Part shown: positions 63,577 to 64,000 of the stretch, one piece after another
Layout of the letters: each line of letters starts with the position of its first letter
Numbering within the stretch: position 1 is the stretch's first letter
Assembly: GCF_028747985.1 (NCBI RefSeq)
Contig: NZ_CP118108.1
Coordinates: 1,183,501 to 1,247,500, forward strand
DNA length: 64,000 bases
Origin: Paenibacillus urinalis
GTDB taxonomy: Bacteria; Bacillota; Bacilli; Paenibacillales; Paenibacillaceae
Direction: 5' to 3'
The notes under the pieces: model-generated
Seen by the model: only the letters and a program-made list of their open reading frames with translations
Told to the model about the DNA's origin: nothing
The model's database searches: none
Translations under genes and position numbers: made by a program

Positions 63577-63602
63577 GATATGGTATGGAATGGGATGACG
63601 TA

Positions 63603-64000
63603 TTAACGGGAAGCATATTGCATAACCGGAGTACGGCGGGTTGCGCTCTGCATCAGCAGCTCATGCACGGTTCTTGTGCAGGCCTCTGGCTCATACTCAT
63701 TCAGCCGGGTGTCAGCAGCTCTCGCTGCAATGCCGTTTGCATACAGATGATGTAATCTTGAGAATTGCTGATGAAGTACATACGAGTTCTGAAGAACAGT
63801 ACCATATCCGGATTTAACAAAATAATCACAATTCTCTTCCTCCTGCCCGGGCAGCGGGGGAGCAAACAGCATAGGAAGACCTTTGGCCAGACCTTCAGTA
63901 CAAGTCATGCCGCCTGGCTTCGTTACGAGAAGATCTGAAGCATCCATCAATTTGCTAACCTTGCGTGTGTAGCCTATGATATGAATATCGGGATGCTGGA
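63603..64000 (-). CDS. Glycosyltransferase, C-terminal part (MGDG synthase/UgtP-like)
   Basis: Open to the right edge; the stop is at 63603. About 131 residues are visible, including HPDIHIIGYTRKVSKLMDASDLLVTKPGGMTCTEGLAKGLPMLFAPPLPGQEEENCDYFVKSGYG. This is the C-terminal nucleotide-sugar domain of the MGDG synthase/processive diacylglycerol glucosyltransferase family (GT28), with the KPGG and GQEEEN motifs. It likely puts a sugar on diacylglycerol or a similar lipid. The N-terminal acceptor domain is outside the window. Confidence 0.88.
   Translation of the reverse strand, partial: QHPDIHIIGYTRKVSKLMDASDLLVTKPGGMTCTEGLAKGLPMLFAPPLPGQEEENCDYFVKSGYGTVLQNSYVLHQQFSRLHHLYANGIAARAADTRLNEYEPEACTRTVHELLMQSATRRTPVMQYASR

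Overview
The window looks like chromosomal DNA of a Paenibacillus-type, spore-forming low-to-mid-GC Firmicute. Pointers are strong AGGAGG-like ribosome sites with frequent GTG/TTG starts, a T-box leader on prolyl-tRNA synthetase, a preQ1-I riboswitch on the queuosine genes, YesM/YesN-type two-component proteins, SLH and LysM surface proteins, a SleB-type cortex hydrolase, a CgeB-like glycosyltransferase and a near-consensus Bacillus-type LexA box. I saw no tRNA, rRNA, CRISPR array, insertion sequence or phage genes.

Layout. 1-3.4 kb: end of a histidine kinase, a secreted repeat protein, an acyltransferase and a nitroreductase. 3.4-15.5 kb: a pentose module, with a membrane-anchored sugar-binding protein, YesM-like kinase and YesN-like regulator (the AraPST arrangement), then a ChvE/GguAB-type sugar ABC importer, a secreted NlpC/P60 hydrolase behind a structured leader, an ArsR-type regulator and a divergent GH51 arabinofuranosidase. 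15.5-16.2 kb: tandem intergenic repeats. 16.5-21.6 kb: a MarR regulator followed by an arylsulfotransferase-like protein and a sulfonate/nitrate-type ABC importer. 21.6-26.2 kb: an accessory type VII secretion locus with a WXG100 protein whose C-terminus is a glycine-zipper-like hydrophobic tract, an array of small membrane proteins likely to be immunity proteins (three full-length, two truncated), a decayed copy of the toxin gene and an EspG-like protein.

26.3-36.4 kb: a heterodimeric ABC exporter, an SLH surface protein, a Crp/Fnr regulator convergent with flavohaemoglobin hmp, an EcsC-family protein, a flavodoxin-fold oxidoreductase and a divergent AraC regulator. 36.4-40.9 kb: an MFS transporter, then queF and queCDE on the minus strand under a preQ1-I riboswitch. 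41-47.9 kb: an AIM24-family protein, a coiled-coil membrane protein, a 51-residue gene, an SOS-box gene of unknown function, a WYL regulator, an exonuclease and T-box-proS. 48-64 kb: 5'-nucleotidase with LysM, dGTPase, a luciferase-like monooxygenase, a surface-glycosylation cluster, a chemoreceptor, a TRM11-like methyltransferase, a hydroxyacid dehydrogenase, ThpR, SleB, a YtkL-type hydrolase and the end of a glycolipid-type glycosyltransferase.

How parts work together. The sensor trio probably detects pentose outside the cell and switches on the adjacent importer, while the arabinofuranosidase has its own repressor with three matching operator sites. The arylsulfotransferase and importer look like one unit for organosulfur or aryl-sulfate use. 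The best candidate for a little-described system is the type VII toxin/immunity locus. The SOS-box gene, the organosulfur operon and the queC riboswitch platform are the next most interesting. All family calls come from reading motifs; no database search was run.
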